Shown: piece by piece, positions 26,248 to 35,484 of the stretch
Layout: each line of letters starts with the position of its first letter
Position numbering within the stretch: position 1 is the first letter of the stretch
DNA from: Actinomadura harenae
GTDB taxonomy: Bacteria > Actinomycetota > Actinomycetes > Streptosporangiales > Streptosporangiaceae
Length of the DNA stretch: 64,000 nucleotides
Direction: 5' to 3'
Assembly: GCF_003696215.1 (NCBI RefSeq)
Contig: NZ_RFFG01000022.1
Span: 1 to 64,000 of the forward strand
Notes under the pieces: generated by a model
The model's database searches: none
Told to the model about the DNA's origin: nothing
The model's input: only the letters and a program-made list of their open reading frames with translations
Program-made: the position numbers and the translations under genes

Positions 26248-27048
26248 TCAGGGACGGGGATCGCGCGCCGCGGACGGCCGATGGCGCGGACGTGGTCCGG
26301 CGGGCGGCGCCGGCCCGGTCCGGAAGGCCGGAGGGCCGGGGAGGTCACTGGCCGCGACCTGCGAGGCGTCGCGGCGCGGAGCCGAGCGGGCCTGCTCGGC
26401 GGCGGCCTGCAGGATCCGGTCCTTGAGCGCCTCGGTGACGCGTTCGGCGGGGACGCCCGCCCAGTGCGCCAGAGCGATCGCGATCACGGCTCGATCCGCC
26501 AGGTCCGCGGGCCGGACGTCGTCCTGTTCCTGCAGGGTGCGGGCCCAGGCGGCGACGAGCCTCCGCTCGGCTTCCGACGGACGGGCGATGTCCTCGCTGG
26601 CGGTGCTGACACCTGGAAACGGTGTGGTGGGACGCAGGCAGGCCCCCGGGAGCCGGATCGGCGTTGGGACGCCGGGGAACGCCACGGTGTACTCCAACGC
26701 CCCGTTGTCCGCGTGGTGGACGGCGGTGATGTAGCCGCGTGTGGGTGGCAGCGCGGCGGAGCGGGGGATGCTCTCGACGGCGTCGTCCACCAGCCAGTAG
26801 CCGGCAGATGAGGGGCCGGGCTCGGGGGCACCGGTGCGGGCGTGCAGCCGGGCCAGGGCGGCGATGTGCTGAGGGTCGATGGTGATCTGGTGGTGTGCGG
26901 CGTAGGCGGCGAGGTCCTGCAGAAGGCAGTTGACCGTCATGCGGGTGAGGAGCCTGCTGCCGCGATGCGACCGTCCTTCGGGCAGCGCCGCCAGGCTGTG
27001 GTCGTAGGCGTCCAGGGCGCTCTCACTCCGGCTGATGGCGTCGCTCAC
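26248..27048 (-). CDS. Conjugation-operon protein, paralogue 3 of 3
   Basis: 266 aa, GTG start with a weak ribosome site. Shares with its two relatives the LLQDLAAYAAHH helix, TRGYITAVHHAD then YTVAFPGVPTP, EAERRLVAAWARTL and LAHWAGVPAERVTEAL, and ends in a disordered Pro/Arg-rich tail. It is the most diverged of the three at the N-terminus. No family name recognised; probably derived by duplication. Confidence 0.7.
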   Translation of the reverse strand: MSDAISRSESALDAYDHSLAALPEGRSHRGSRLLTRMTVNCLLQDLAAYAAHHQITIDPQHIAALARLHARTGAPEPGPSSAGYWLVDDAVESIPRSAALPPTRGYITAVHHADNGALEYTVAFPGVPTPIRLPGACLRPTTPFPGVSTASEDIARPSEAERRLVAAWARTLQEQDDVRPADLADRAVIAIALAHWAGVPAERVTEALKDRILQAAAEQARSAPRRDASQVAASDLPGPPAFRTGPAPPAGPRPRHRPSAARDPRP

Positions 27049-27097
27049 CGGTCATCACCGGCCGTCCGGGGCGCGGCAGTCGTGGTCGGCGCGGCCC

Positions 27098-27538
27098 TCA
27101 TGCGTTCGCCTGCTCGTCGGGCTGCGGTGCGGGGTCGTCCCACCAGCGCAGCGGGGGAGGCTCGAGGCGGGCCTGGTGCGGTTCGAGGTGCTCCTGCTCG
27201 GTGCACTGGCAGAAGGGGCCGCGGGCGCCGAGCAGGATGGGCAGCTGGGGGTCGAGGTGGTCGCGGTACCACAGGCCGACGCCGGTCGCGCCCTGGAGGC
27301 GGCATGCCTCCCAGGACTGCCACAGCGCGCTGAGCCGGGAGATCGCCTCAGCGTGGTTCCACCACTGGGCGCACCATCGGAACTCTCCGCCGAGCGTGCG
27401 GCGGTACGTCGGGACGAAGTACTCGGTGACCCAGACGGTCACCGACGAGTAGTACGGCTTGGTGACGCGGACTACGGCACGGGCAGGGGTGTCGCCGGGG
27501 GCGGCGGTTGCCGCCGGCAGGTGTTCGGTGTCGGACAC
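27098..27538 (-). CDS. DUF4913 family protein
   Basis: 146 aa, GTG start with AGGAG eight bases upstream. The core around residues 27-105 matches the DUF4913 pattern: YYSSVTVWVTEYFVPTYRRT, then RWCAQWWNHAEAISRLSALW and WYRDHLDPQLPILLGARGPF. This Trp-rich family is typical of actinobacterial integrative elements and sits next to TraG/VirD4-like coupling proteins, as here. Biochemical role unknown. The surroundings suggest an accessory of DNA transfer. Confidence 0.85.
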   Translation of the reverse strand: MSDTEHLPAATAAPGDTPARAVVRVTKPYYSSVTVWVTEYFVPTYRRTLGGEFRWCAQWWNHAEAISRLSALWQSWEACRLQGATGVGLWYRDHLDPQLPILLGARGPFCQCTEQEHLEPHQARLEPPPLRWWDDPAPQPDEQANA

Positions 27539-27622
27539 GGCAGGTGCTCCTGGGTCGGTGCGTTCATGGGGACGTGCTCCTTCGTGTGATCGGTCGGGAA
27601 GTGTGCTGGTGACGCGGGTGGG

Positions 27623-29428
27623 TCAGCCGGCTGAGGTGGGCTCGGACGCCTTGCGGTGGAAGCTGCGCGCGGCGTTGGTGATGGCGGCGTCGGCGGTTCT
27701 GATCGCGGCGTTGATGTCGGTTGCGTGCGGGCCGCGGTACCAGGGGCGCAGCTGGATGAGGGCGGGGCGGGTGCCGGTGGCGAGCAGCAGCGCGGTCCCG
27801 GCGGGTAGGGCGCGGATGTCGGCGGCCTCGAGGATCTCTTGGCGGCGCAGGGAGATCTGTTCGGAGGCGCGGCCTTCGTTGTAGGTGATGGAGCGGACGG
27901 GGACGTCGTGCTGGCCGATGAGGGTGGCCAGGTCGCGGGCGAGCCTGGGGGAGTCGATGCCCGCGCCGATGAGTTTGCGGGTGGCGGCGCCCCAGAGCGC
28001 GGCCATGCCGGGTTCGCCCCACACGGTCACGCCCTGCTCGTAGGACTGGAGGATCGTGACGGGGACGATGCCGCGTGATCCGAGGTGGGAGTAGAGCTGG
28101 GGGAGGTCGGCGATGCGGCAGATGTTGGCCGCCTCGTCCAGGACGACGACCATGGGCGGGTCGAGGCGTCCGCCGGATCGTTCGGCGCGGCGTTCGGCGG
28201 CGCGCATGGCGGTGTCGGTGAGCGCGGCGATCAGCGGGGCGGCGGCGCTGAGCGACTTGGACAGCAGGTAGAGGGTGTCGCGGGAGGCGGCGAAGGCGTC
28301 CGGGGCGAACACCGGCAGCTGGCCCTGCGGGGTGACCCAGGCGAGGATCTCCTGGTCGCGGAGGCATTTCGCGGCGGTCCGGGCGGTCTGGTAGATCCCG
28401 TCGCGGGTCTCGACCGCGCCGTTCTGCGTGCCCCTCAGCGAGGACGCCATCAGATGGAACCCGGCCTCCTGGAGCAGCTCGATCGGGGTGGGGACGGCGG
28501 GCTCGTCCAGCCATTGCGCGATGTGGTGCATCGAGCGGCCGGAGGTGGCGGCCGCCAGGAGCAGCGCACACAGCAGGTCCTGCGCGGCCGGTCCCCAGAG
28601 GTCCGTTTTCTGTCCGTCGTCGACGGTGAGGACGAAGTGCCCGGCGAGGCGGTGGGCGTCCTCGACGGTGGCCAGGTTCGCGAGCGGGTTCCACCACCAT
28701 TCCTGGGCCTGGTAGGTGATGTGTTGGGGATCGAACAGCCAGATCCTCCCGCCGGTCCTGGTCGCGCGGACGGTCGCGATCGCCGACCACAGGTCGGCCT
28801 TGTTACTGGTCGCGATGACCGCGCCAGGTGCCGACAGCACGTGCGGGATCGACTGGGTGGTCGTCTTGCCCGAACGCGGCGCCATGAACGCGACCACGGT
28901 GTCCTCCCAGGAGCTGTACAGCGTGGCCCCGGTTCCGGTCGGTTTCAGGACGTCGCCCATCACCAGGCCGATGTCGTCGTGATCCAGTTCGGCGGCCGGG
29001 CGGTCGTTCAGTGAGCGGCGCAGTGCCACGGCACGCGAGGCGGTGGTGTCCGGCGCCAGGCCGGTCACGTCCGCGCGTTCGGCCAGGGCGGCGATCGCGT
29101 CACCGGGCGAGGTGCGACGCGCGGCGACGCGTTGCCAAGCGACCCACACCACCGTCCCGGCCGCGGCAACTACACCGGCGGCGAGCGCCAGGACGAGCAG
29201 CGTGGACGTCCCGGGCCACATCCGGGACGTCTGCCCCCGGGCGAGCGCGAGCGCGAAGTCGACGCCGAAAGGCATCACCCGCCCTCCGGTCAGCGCGGCT
29301 GCGGTGCGCGCGGTGGCCCACAGCAGCCACAGGCATCCGATCGGAAGCCAGCAGGCGAGCAGCACCATCCAGCCGCCCGCCGCATGGGACGCCCAGATGG
29401 AGGCGCGCGGCCCCAGCGCCCGGGTCAT
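27623..29428 (-). CDS. Type IV coupling protein (TraG/TraD/VirD4-like)
   Basis: 601 aa. Two membrane helices near residues 20-42 and 75-98, then a cytoplasmic ATPase with P-loop APRSGKTT at 183-190 and an acidic segment MVVVLDEAANICRIADLP that serves as Walker B. The following region ILQSYEQGVTVWG is typical of TraG-like motors. It would recruit DNA to the transfer channel and pump it with ATP. The start overlaps the upstream ATPase gene by 4 nt. The length fits the family, and the protein should be membrane-bound with the motor in the cytosol. Confidence 0.92.
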   Translation of the reverse strand: MTRALGPRASIWASHAAGGWMVLLACWLPIGCLWLLWATARTAAALTGGRVMPFGVDFALALARGQTSRMWPGTSTLLVLALAAGVVAAAGTVVWVAWQRVAARRTSPGDAIAALAERADVTGLAPDTTASRAVALRRSLNDRPAAELDHDDIGLVMGDVLKPTGTGATLYSSWEDTVVAFMAPRSGKTTTQSIPHVLSAPGAVIATSNKADLWSAIATVRATRTGGRIWLFDPQHITYQAQEWWWNPLANLATVEDAHRLAGHFVLTVDDGQKTDLWGPAAQDLLCALLLAAATSGRSMHHIAQWLDEPAVPTPIELLQEAGFHLMASSLRGTQNGAVETRDGIYQTARTAAKCLRDQEILAWVTPQGQLPVFAPDAFAASRDTLYLLSKSLSAAAPLIAALTDTAMRAAERRAERSGGRLDPPMVVVLDEAANICRIADLPQLYSHLGSRGIVPVTILQSYEQGVTVWGEPGMAALWGAATRKLIGAGIDSPRLARDLATLIGQHDVPVRSITYNEGRASEQISLRRQEILEAADIRALPAGTALLLATGTRPALIQLRPWYRGPHATDINAAIRTADAAITNAARSFHRKASEPTSAG

Positions 29429-30888
29429 CCCACGCCTCCCCGGACGGCCTGGTCGGTGTCGTAGAGGTCGAACTCGGGGCCGACCAGCGACAGCTCGACG
29501 GGGATGCCGAGGCGCTCACCGGTCTTGATCAGGTACTTGCCGCGTCCCGGGTGGCGGGCGCCCGGCTGCCAGGAATCGGGCGCCGACCAGGACGCGACGA
29601 GGTGCTGTTCGGGGCCGGTCAGCGGGGTGATCTGGTGGATACGGCCCAGTTCGCGGGGCGGGAGCCCGGCCAGGACGGTGATGGCGGCCCGTTCGGCGAA
29701 CCCGCGGGCCTTGGCGCGGTCCTCCTCGCTGGGCAGGGCGTCCAGGTCGGAGAGCGAATGGGTGATCATGATGGACGCCATGCCCTTGGCACGGTTCAGC
29801 CGGGTGAGGGCGTCGGCGTGCTCGACCAGCCCGGGCGCTCCGCGCAGGGCCCGCCAGAGTTCGTCCATCACGCCCAGGTGGGTGCGGCGCGGGGCTCCGG
29901 TGAGGTCGGCGAGCGCGGCGGTGGCGTCGACCATGCCGTAGGCGTACGCCCACGTGCACAGCATCGCGGCGGTGAGGAGCTTGTCCCCGGCGGCCCGGAC
30001 GCGGGAGATGTCGACGCTGATCGCGGGCGCGTCCAGGTCGAGGGGACGGGTGGTGGGCGCGTCGAACACCCCGGCGAGCGAGCCCGTCAGCAGCAGATCG
30101 AGGGTGTACGCCAGCTCGCGGGTGTGCCGGCGGTAGGCGGCGGCCGAGTCGGTGCGGGTGACGGCGCGCAGCTCGGCCGGTCCTTCCTCGAGGATGCGCA
30201 GGACGTCCGGGATGGTCGGTTCGGTGTCGAGACGGTCGTCGAGCAGGTCCAGGGCCCGGCCGAGGACGACCTCCTCAGCGTTGGTGATGCGAGACTCGCG
30301 GACCAGCGTCGCGAGCGCGAGCAGCAGCGACAGCCGGCGGGAGCGGACCTCCCACCGCAGCGTGTCCGAGCCGGATCCCGTGACGGCCGCCAACGGTCCC
30401 GCGTCCAGGGGGTTGATGCGGTCGAGGCCGCGCCCGATGCGGATGACCTGGCCGCCGAGATGGTCGACCAGCATCGTGTAGTCCGGTTTGGTGTCGCCGA
30501 GGACGATCGGGGTGGTGCCGGTCGCGACCGCCCCGGTGAGCAGCCGTTTCACCAGGGTGGACTTGCCGGTGCCGGGCTGGCCGAGGACGAACATGCCGGG
30601 GTTGGTGACCAGCCCGGCGCGCAGCCAGGCCAGCGGATCGCAGCACACGACCTCACCCCACAGCTGATGCCGCCCGATCGGCGTCCCCACGGTCGGCGTA
30701 CCGGACCCGGCGGTGAAGGGGAACAGGCCGCAGACCTGGCTGGTGGTCGCCTGGAACTCCGGCGCCGCCTCGACATGGGCGGCGCGTCCGGCGCCCGGGA
30801 GCTTCCAGCCCCAGGCGGGCGCCAGAGGCCCGGCCATCGCGGCGGCCTCCGCGGGAGTCCCGGCGCCGGTCGATGCTTCGGTGAGCAC
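29425..30888 (-). CDS. VirB4/TraC-like conjugation ATPase
   Basis: 487 aa. P-loop GQPGTGKST at residues 103-111 followed by IVLGDTKPDYTMLVDHLGGQ, as in the HerA/FtsK-like VirB4 and TraC group. A later segment LGVMDELWRALRGAPGLVEH gives the Walker B Asp-Glu. No membrane helix. It should power assembly of the type IV channel. Translation starts at GTG with AAGGAG upstream. Only 15 bp separate it from the SCO6880 gene, and the stop overlaps the coupling-protein gene by 4 nt. Confidence 0.9.
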   Translation of the reverse strand: MLTEASTGAGTPAEAAAMAGPLAPAWGWKLPGAGRAAHVEAAPEFQATTSQVCGLFPFTAGSGTPTVGTPIGRHQLWGEVVCCDPLAWLRAGLVTNPGMFVLGQPGTGKSTLVKRLLTGAVATGTTPIVLGDTKPDYTMLVDHLGGQVIRIGRGLDRINPLDAGPLAAVTGSGSDTLRWEVRSRRLSLLLALATLVRESRITNAEEVVLGRALDLLDDRLDTEPTIPDVLRILEEGPAELRAVTRTDSAAAYRRHTRELAYTLDLLLTGSLAGVFDAPTTRPLDLDAPAISVDISRVRAAGDKLLTAAMLCTWAYAYGMVDATAALADLTGAPRRTHLGVMDELWRALRGAPGLVEHADALTRLNRAKGMASIMITHSLSDLDALPSEEDRAKARGFAERAAITVLAGLPPRELGRIHQITPLTGPEQHLVASWSAPDSWQPGARHPGRGKYLIKTGERLGIPVELSLVGPEFDLYDTDQAVRGGVG

Positions 30889-30903
30889 GGGTGTGTCTCC
30901 TTC

Positions 30904-32376
30904 CTAGCGCGGGAAGCGGCGGGTGAGGTCGGGCGGGCAGATGCCGCACGGCAGGGTCGTGGCGAACGCGGCGGCCTGGCTTCCCCAGAGCCGCCGCAGA
31001 CGGATCCTGGCCGTGTCGGCGGAGGTCTCCACGTGCGCGACCGCGCGCGCAAGCAGCTCCGGATCGGTGACGGTGACCGCCGCGTACATGGAGACCAGGC
31101 AGACCCCGGCTCCCGCGGCCTCCTCGGCGGCGGCCTGGTGGGCGCGGGCGGCGTCGACGCTGTCGCGGGCGGTCTCGTCCCGCCCGGTCCGGCGGCGGAA
31201 CTGCGCGCGGAACGAGGCCGCGTTGACCTCCTGCTGGACGACCCTGCTCGCTGCGGCCGCCGGAAGCGCCCGGTACTGGAGCGTGATGCGCTTGGGGAAC
31301 GGCCCGGGCGCGACGAGCGCGGCGAGAACGTCGGAGCGGACGTTCTGGCGGGGTGGCTCATGCCACCCCCAGCAGACCGAGACACCGCCGTCGTGCTCGT
31401 AGCGGTCGGTGTGCTCACGCGCGGCGAGCGGCCCGGCGTCACCCCAGCTCAACACCTCCGGGACGCCGTAGGACAGGAGCCGGTCGACCTCGCCGCGGCT
31501 GCGCGGGTCGAACGCCATCCGGACCGTCCCGGCGATCTCCGCCGCCGAAGCCCGGCCCAGCACCGACACCCCGCAACCGCCGAGCCGCGAGGCCAGACCG
31601 TCCAGGAGGCGGCCGAGCTCGGCGACGGCGGCGGCGAGCGTGCCCGGCTTGGTCGGCGAGGCGTACGGGTCGAAGGTGATCGACACGCGGGTGTCGACGT
31701 CGGCGGCGGCCGCGGGCGCGGTCCGCACCAGCTCGTCCAGGATCGCCCGCGCGGCCGCCGGCGCATCCGGCGCCGCCGAACGGGACACCGCGCCTGCGAG
31801 GGTCGAGCCGGGCTCCGGGGCCGTGTCGACGGTGACGCTGACCCACCGCACCTGAGGCAGATGCCCCAGCGACGCCAGCCACCCGCCCCAGGACGCCACC
31901 CAGGTGTCGCTGTCGGCCCGGTCCGCCAGCCAGGTGGAGGAGGGAACGACCCGCAGCGTCGCGGTGAGCAGGCCCGTGCGGCAGTCCCAGACGATGCCGT
32001 AGCCTCCGCCGCGTCCGTCCTCGGCACTGAGCAACGTCAACGGCGCCAGCACACCCGGGAGCTGGAAGGCACGCGGATGCTCCACCACGATCCCGGCCCG
32101 GTACCGCGTCCGTCCACGCCAGACCGCCCACCACCAGCGGACACGGGCCAGGGCGAGCCGTCCGACGGGGATCCCGCCGATCCGGATCAGGCAGAGCCCG
32201 CCCGCCGGCAACGCGGGCAGCGCGACATACGGCAGGACGGCCGGGCGGATCGACGCGAGGACGACCAGGGCCATCGCCGCGGCCAGGACGGCGAAGGTGG
32301 CGGTGGTGTCGAGGCCGAGCAGGCCGATGCCGCGACGGCGCCGCCAGCCTCCATAGGTACGAATCTCAGGCCCCAC
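30904..32376 (-). CDS. SCO6880-family conjugation protein
   Basis: About 490 aa. N-terminus RTYGGWRRRRGIGLLGL followed by two adjacent membrane helices (~25-65), then a large cytoplasmic domain that begins GRTRYRAGIV. This layout is that of SCO6880-type proteins, found next to VirB4-like ATPases in actinobacterial conjugation loci, probably supplying the membrane anchor and N-terminal part of a split VirB4. The start is uncertain. GTG at 32376 has GGGAGG eight bases upstream and overlaps the previous gene by 11 nt; ATG at 32394 is the alternative. Confidence 0.88.
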   Translation of the reverse strand: MGPEIRTYGGWRRRRGIGLLGLDTTATFAVLAAAMALVVLASIRPAVLPYVALPALPAGGLCLIRIGGIPVGRLALARVRWWWAVWRGRTRYRAGIVVEHPRAFQLPGVLAPLTLLSAEDGRGGGYGIVWDCRTGLLTATLRVVPSSTWLADRADSDTWVASWGGWLASLGHLPQVRWVSVTVDTAPEPGSTLAGAVSRSAAPDAPAAARAILDELVRTAPAAAADVDTRVSITFDPYASPTKPGTLAAAVAELGRLLDGLASRLGGCGVSVLGRASAAEIAGTVRMAFDPRSRGEVDRLLSYGVPEVLSWGDAGPLAAREHTDRYEHDGGVSVCWGWHEPPRQNVRSDVLAALVAPGPFPKRITLQYRALPAAAASRVVQQEVNAASFRAQFRRRTGRDETARDSVDAARAHQAAAEEAAGAGVCLVSMYAAVTVTDPELLARAVAHVETSADTARIRLRRLWGSQAAAFATTLPCGICPPDLTRRFPR

Positions 32377-33775
32377 TCGCGCCACCTCCCGCATCCTCCG
32401 CGCCGGTCGGCGCGCTCGAAGTACCACCGTCGCCGCCGCTACCTGTGGGGTTGCCGAGCCAGCGGATCATCTCCGGCCCCCGCCGCCGCTCCCGATCCGC
32501 CATCCGGACGGTCGCCGGCCCGACCGGCTCACCGCCCGAGGCCATCGAACCCGCCGCCGCGTCCGAGGTCTGGGCGGTGCTCCCGGACGGCGTCGCCCCC
32601 TCAGCCGTGCCGGACCGCCCCGGCATGGCCGAAGGCGCGGCGGGCTGCCCGGACGGGCCGCCGTCGCTGCCGCCTCCGGACGCGCCGGTGGCACTGCTCC
32701 CGCTGAGACCCGATGAGGCGGCCAGGCCCGAGCCGTGCTGATCACCGAGCTGCTCCGACAGCCGATTCGCGTGCTCGCCGGCCGAACCGTGTCCGGACCC
32801 GGCACCGGCCATCCCAGGGGACCAGCCGTATCCGCGCAGCGCGCCGATCGCGGTCAGGCCGCCCATGACGCTGTTCATGATCCCGCCGCCGGACCCGGAC
32901 GAGACGTTGCCGGTCGTCCAGGTGAAGAACCGCAGCAGCACGGGGAAGGCGATCAGGCTGAGCAGCATCATCGCGAAGCCCGCGAGCACCGTGTGCAGGT
33001 TCCTGCCGTTGCCGACGAACGTGAACGCGGTCGCGTACACGGCCGCGGCCGCCGGCTTGTAGAAGATCAGCGCGAGCATCCACCCGCCGACCTTCCCGAA
33101 CCACGCCTTGGTCGCACCGGTCATCATCCCGGCCGCCGCCAGCGGCAGCAGTCCCGCCAGCAGCACGATCGCCGCGCCGCGCAGGATCAGCAGCAATGCC
33201 TGGACGATCCCGATGAACAGCGCGACGATCCCGAGGACCACCACCAGCACGGACGGGACGCCCTGACCGGTGAGCAGCAGGTTCGTCATCTTGTTGGCGA
33301 ACCCGCCCGAGGCCGAGGCGTCCAGCGCCCAGGACACCCACTGGTCGCCCCACTCCAGAAGCCGATTGGGCACCACCACCCCGAGCACGCTCACCACGGC
33401 CAGGACGGCCAGACCCGTCCCGGCGTCGATGAGCGGCGTCGCACGGCGCAGCAGCGTCAGCTTCGCGGCCACCACCAGCAGCGCCCCGAGCGCCACCGTG
33501 ATCGTGAGCGGCTGCATCAGCTCGTGCATGCGCGCGACCGCCGGCTCGGCCTCCAGGTTCGGCGACGGGGACTGCACCCACCAGGAGGCGGTCTGCGAAA
33601 CGAACCACTTCACCGCGGACGTGATCGCCTTGGCCAGGCCGTCCAGGGCATTGCCGCCCGCCTCGGCCGCGATGTCGGGCAGCGGAATACCGAAGGCGTG
33701 CCCGTCATGGTGGTCGACGGCCTGGACGCACTGCGGATCCAGGACGGTGCTGCACGGCGGCGCGAACGGCGTCAT
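32366..33775 (-). CDS. VirB6/TrbL-like polytopic conjugation protein
   Basis: 469 aa. About six to seven membrane helices between residues ~90 and 310, including the long hydrophobic run around VLVVVLGIVALFIGIVQALL. A soluble N-terminus includes a Trp pair (QTASWWVQSP), and a disordered Gly/Ser/Ala-rich tail covers the last ~150 residues. The topology and place in the operon match the VirB6/TrbL channel subunit. The start overlaps the upstream gene by 4 nt and the end overlaps the SCO6880 gene. Confidence 0.82.
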   Translation of the reverse strand: MTPFAPPCSTVLDPQCVQAVDHHDGHAFGIPLPDIAAEAGGNALDGLAKAITSAVKWFVSQTASWWVQSPSPNLEAEPAVARMHELMQPLTITVALGALLVVAAKLTLLRRATPLIDAGTGLAVLAVVSVLGVVVPNRLLEWGDQWVSWALDASASGGFANKMTNLLLTGQGVPSVLVVVLGIVALFIGIVQALLLILRGAAIVLLAGLLPLAAAGMMTGATKAWFGKVGGWMLALIFYKPAAAAVYATAFTFVGNGRNLHTVLAGFAMMLLSLIAFPVLLRFFTWTTGNVSSGSGGGIMNSVMGGLTAIGALRGYGWSPGMAGAGSGHGSAGEHANRLSEQLGDQHGSGLAASSGLSGSSATGASGGGSDGGPSGQPAAPSAMPGRSGTAEGATPSGSTAQTSDAAAGSMASGGEPVGPATVRMADRERRRGPEMIRWLGNPTGSGGDGGTSSAPTGAEDAGGGASGA

Positions 33776-34443
33776 CGTCCGCCCCCGATGGTCGGGAAGC
33801 GCGTGTACCCGTCGAGCGATCCGACCGGTGCCGCCGACCCCAGCCAGCTACCGCCGGGCGGGGCGACCACACGCCAGTCACCGTCGTCCCACTGAAGCTG
33901 GACACGAGTCGCGGCGCGGACGACCTGGTCACTGTCCCCGGGACCGGCCGACACCACGTCCACGCTCGCGGTCTCGGGCGTGTACCCCTGCCACCGGAAC
34001 GCCTCCAAGGTCGCATAGGCGCGCGGGGTGCCCGGCGCGAGCGGCGCGGTGTTGATGGAGGCGAGCATTCCGGCCCGGTCCGGGCCGACGAACTGGGTGT
34101 TCACCGTCGAGGTGGCGGTGGCCAACCCCCACCGCGGATCAGAACGCACCGACAGGTGAACCGCGGCCAGCAGCGCCCCGAGCGGCGTGCGCGCGAAGCC
34201 GCCCGCCCGGTCACCCGCGACGGCATGGGGGCCATCGGACGCCGAGTACGGCAGCCGGAACCCGTGGAAGTCCCGCCACACCAGACCGGACGTCGGCGTG
34301 GCCGGTGAGGACTGGAGCTGTTCGTCGAGGGCGGCCGGCGGGCGGTGGACGTGCTCCCCGGGGCCGTCCGGGATCAACGCGAACCCACCGAGGGCGAGCC
34401 CACCGGCGATGGCCACGCCGATCAGAACATGACGGCGGTTCAC
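33772..34443 (-). CDS. Membrane-anchored conjugation protein, VirB8/TcpC-like candidate
   Basis: 223 aa. One N-terminal membrane anchor (residues ~5-25), then an extracytoplasmic domain with GFARTPLGALLAAVHLSVRS and a C-terminal beta-rich part with VQLQWDDGDWRVVAPPGG. A single anchor plus an NTF2-like ending is the layout of VirB8/TcpC subunits of Gram-positive conjugation channels. The sequence match is not strong, so this is a structural guess. GTG start coupled to the upstream stop (GTGA); the stop overlaps the next gene by 4 nt. Confidence 0.7.
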   Translation of the reverse strand: MNRRHVLIGVAIAGGLALGGFALIPDGPGEHVHRPPAALDEQLQSSPATPTSGLVWRDFHGFRLPYSASDGPHAVAGDRAGGFARTPLGALLAAVHLSVRSDPRWGLATATSTVNTQFVGPDRAGMLASINTAPLAPGTPRAYATLEAFRWQGYTPETASVDVVSAGPGDSDQVVRAATRVQLQWDDGDWRVVAPPGGSWLGSAAPVGSLDGYTRFPTIGGGR

Positions 34444-34787
34444 TTGAAGAACACCTCCACGATCGAGGAGGCGGTCGCGGCCAGGCTCAGCCCACCCAGC
34501 ACCCAGGGAATGCCGGTCGCGCCGTCGGCGGCGAACGTCGAACGGTTCTTACGACCGATCGCCATCTGCCCGGCACAGATGAACAACCCGGCGACGCCAC
34601 AGACCAGCACCGCCCACTTGCCCCAGCTGAGCAGCGTGCTCATCTTCTCGCCCAGACCGGGTGGGGGCGCCGGCAGCGGGTCGGGCACCTGCACACCGCC
34701 GCCGCTCCCGGACGCACCCGGCGACGGCGCGGCCTCGGGCCAGGCCAAGCGGACCAGCCCCAGCAGGCCGGCGGAGACCGAGAGCAT
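34440..34787 (-). CDS. Small two-helix membrane protein, VirB2/TrbC-like candidate
   Basis: 115 aa. A Pro/Gly-rich exposed segment (residues ~18-45) followed by two hydrophobic helices (~52-73 and ~90-110) with a short basic loop GRKNRS. VirB2/TrbC pilin-like subunits have this size and topology, and the gene sits at the right place at the start of the operon. No sequence signature proves it. It overlaps both neighbours by a few bases. Confidence 0.65.
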   Translation of the reverse strand: MLSVSAGLLGLVRLAWPEAAPSPGASGSGGGVQVPDPLPAPPPGLGEKMSTLLSWGKWAVLVCGVAGLFICAGQMAIGRKNRSTFAADGATGIPWVLGGLSLAATASSIVEVFFK

Positions 34788-35302
34788 CAGCGCCCCCTCG
34801 TGGATTCAGAAGCGGATACGGGCGGGGCGGCGGCCAGGGCTGCGATCCGATCCAGCGCCCGGCGAACCCTCGACGGGACCGAGACCCGTCCCGGGTCGGT
34901 CGTCAGGCGTAGCGCGGCCATGAACGGCACCCGCACCACACCGGCGACCTGCGGCGCCAGCAGCGCGAACCGGGAGCTGGCGTCCCGCGGTTCGCCGAAA
35001 CCGTCATCGACGATCGCCAGCACGCGCACCTGGTGACCGACGCGCCCGAGGTAGTGCCGGGCGGTCACCGCGCGGCGGGAGCCGGGCACGGTGTTCCGCG
35101 CGACCAGCACCATCGGTGTGTCGGAGGCCTCGGGGACGTGGTCGGTGGTTCCCAGGTCACGGGCCCCGCCGAGCAGGACGGCCAGCGTGCTGGTACCGGC
35201 TCCACCGTGGGCTCCGATCAGCTGCAGGCTGTCTGGAAGGGACGGGGCGGGGGAGGGCGAGGGCGGGGTGGTCAGGTTGAGTTCGATGCGTCCGAGTTGC
35301 AT
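34787..35302 (-). CDS. P-loop-like protein at head of conjugation operon (DUF6668-like)
   Basis: 171 aa. Contains LQLIGAHGGAGTSTLAVLLG, a P-loop-like GAHGGAGTST reminiscent of ParA/MinD deviant Walker A, but the usual Lys is missing, so ATP hydrolysis is doubtful. Later segments (TPMVLVARNTVPGSRRAV, VRVLAIVDDG) fit a shortened ParA-like fold; such proteins occur at the same place in related elements. ATG start with GGAGG seven bases upstream. Probably the first gene of the transfer operon. Confidence 0.75.
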   Translation of the reverse strand: MQLGRIELNLTTPPSPSPAPSLPDSLQLIGAHGGAGTSTLAVLLGGARDLGTTDHVPEASDTPMVLVARNTVPGSRRAVTARHYLGRVGHQVRVLAIVDDGFGEPRDASSRFALLAPQVAGVVRVPFMAALRLTTDPGRVSVPSRVRRALDRIAALAAAPPVSASESTRGR

Positions 35303-35351
35303 CCGGATACCTCCGGTCGACTGCTCAGAGTTGCGATGCGAGCACCGTACG

Positions 35352-35357
35352 TGTCAA
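35352..35357 (-). promoter_or_regulatory. Possible -35 box of the conjugation operon
   Basis: TTGACA on the minus strand, about 50 bp upstream of the first conjugation-operon gene, in the divergent gap to the excisionase-like gene. No convincing -10 box is seen at the ideal spacing, so this is weak. Confidence 0.25.
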
Positions 35358-35484
35358 TCTTGTGGAGCGCAAGCATCACCAAAGAAGCTCATCGCTCGTC
35401 AACACATCGAAGAACATGCTTCCGCGGCGCCCCGCGTCCACGAGAATGAAGGGCGAGCCCGTGACCCCGACCCCAGGAGCCGAC

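Noticed and set aside
25225..26811. Plus-strand frame of 528 codons
   Set aside because: Shadow of two minus-strand paralogues that share conserved segments and have ribosome sites.
29011..32706. Plus-strand frame of 1231 codons
   Set aside because: Spans three minus-strand conjugation genes with clear motifs; composition is Arg/Gly/Ala-rich as expected for a shadow.
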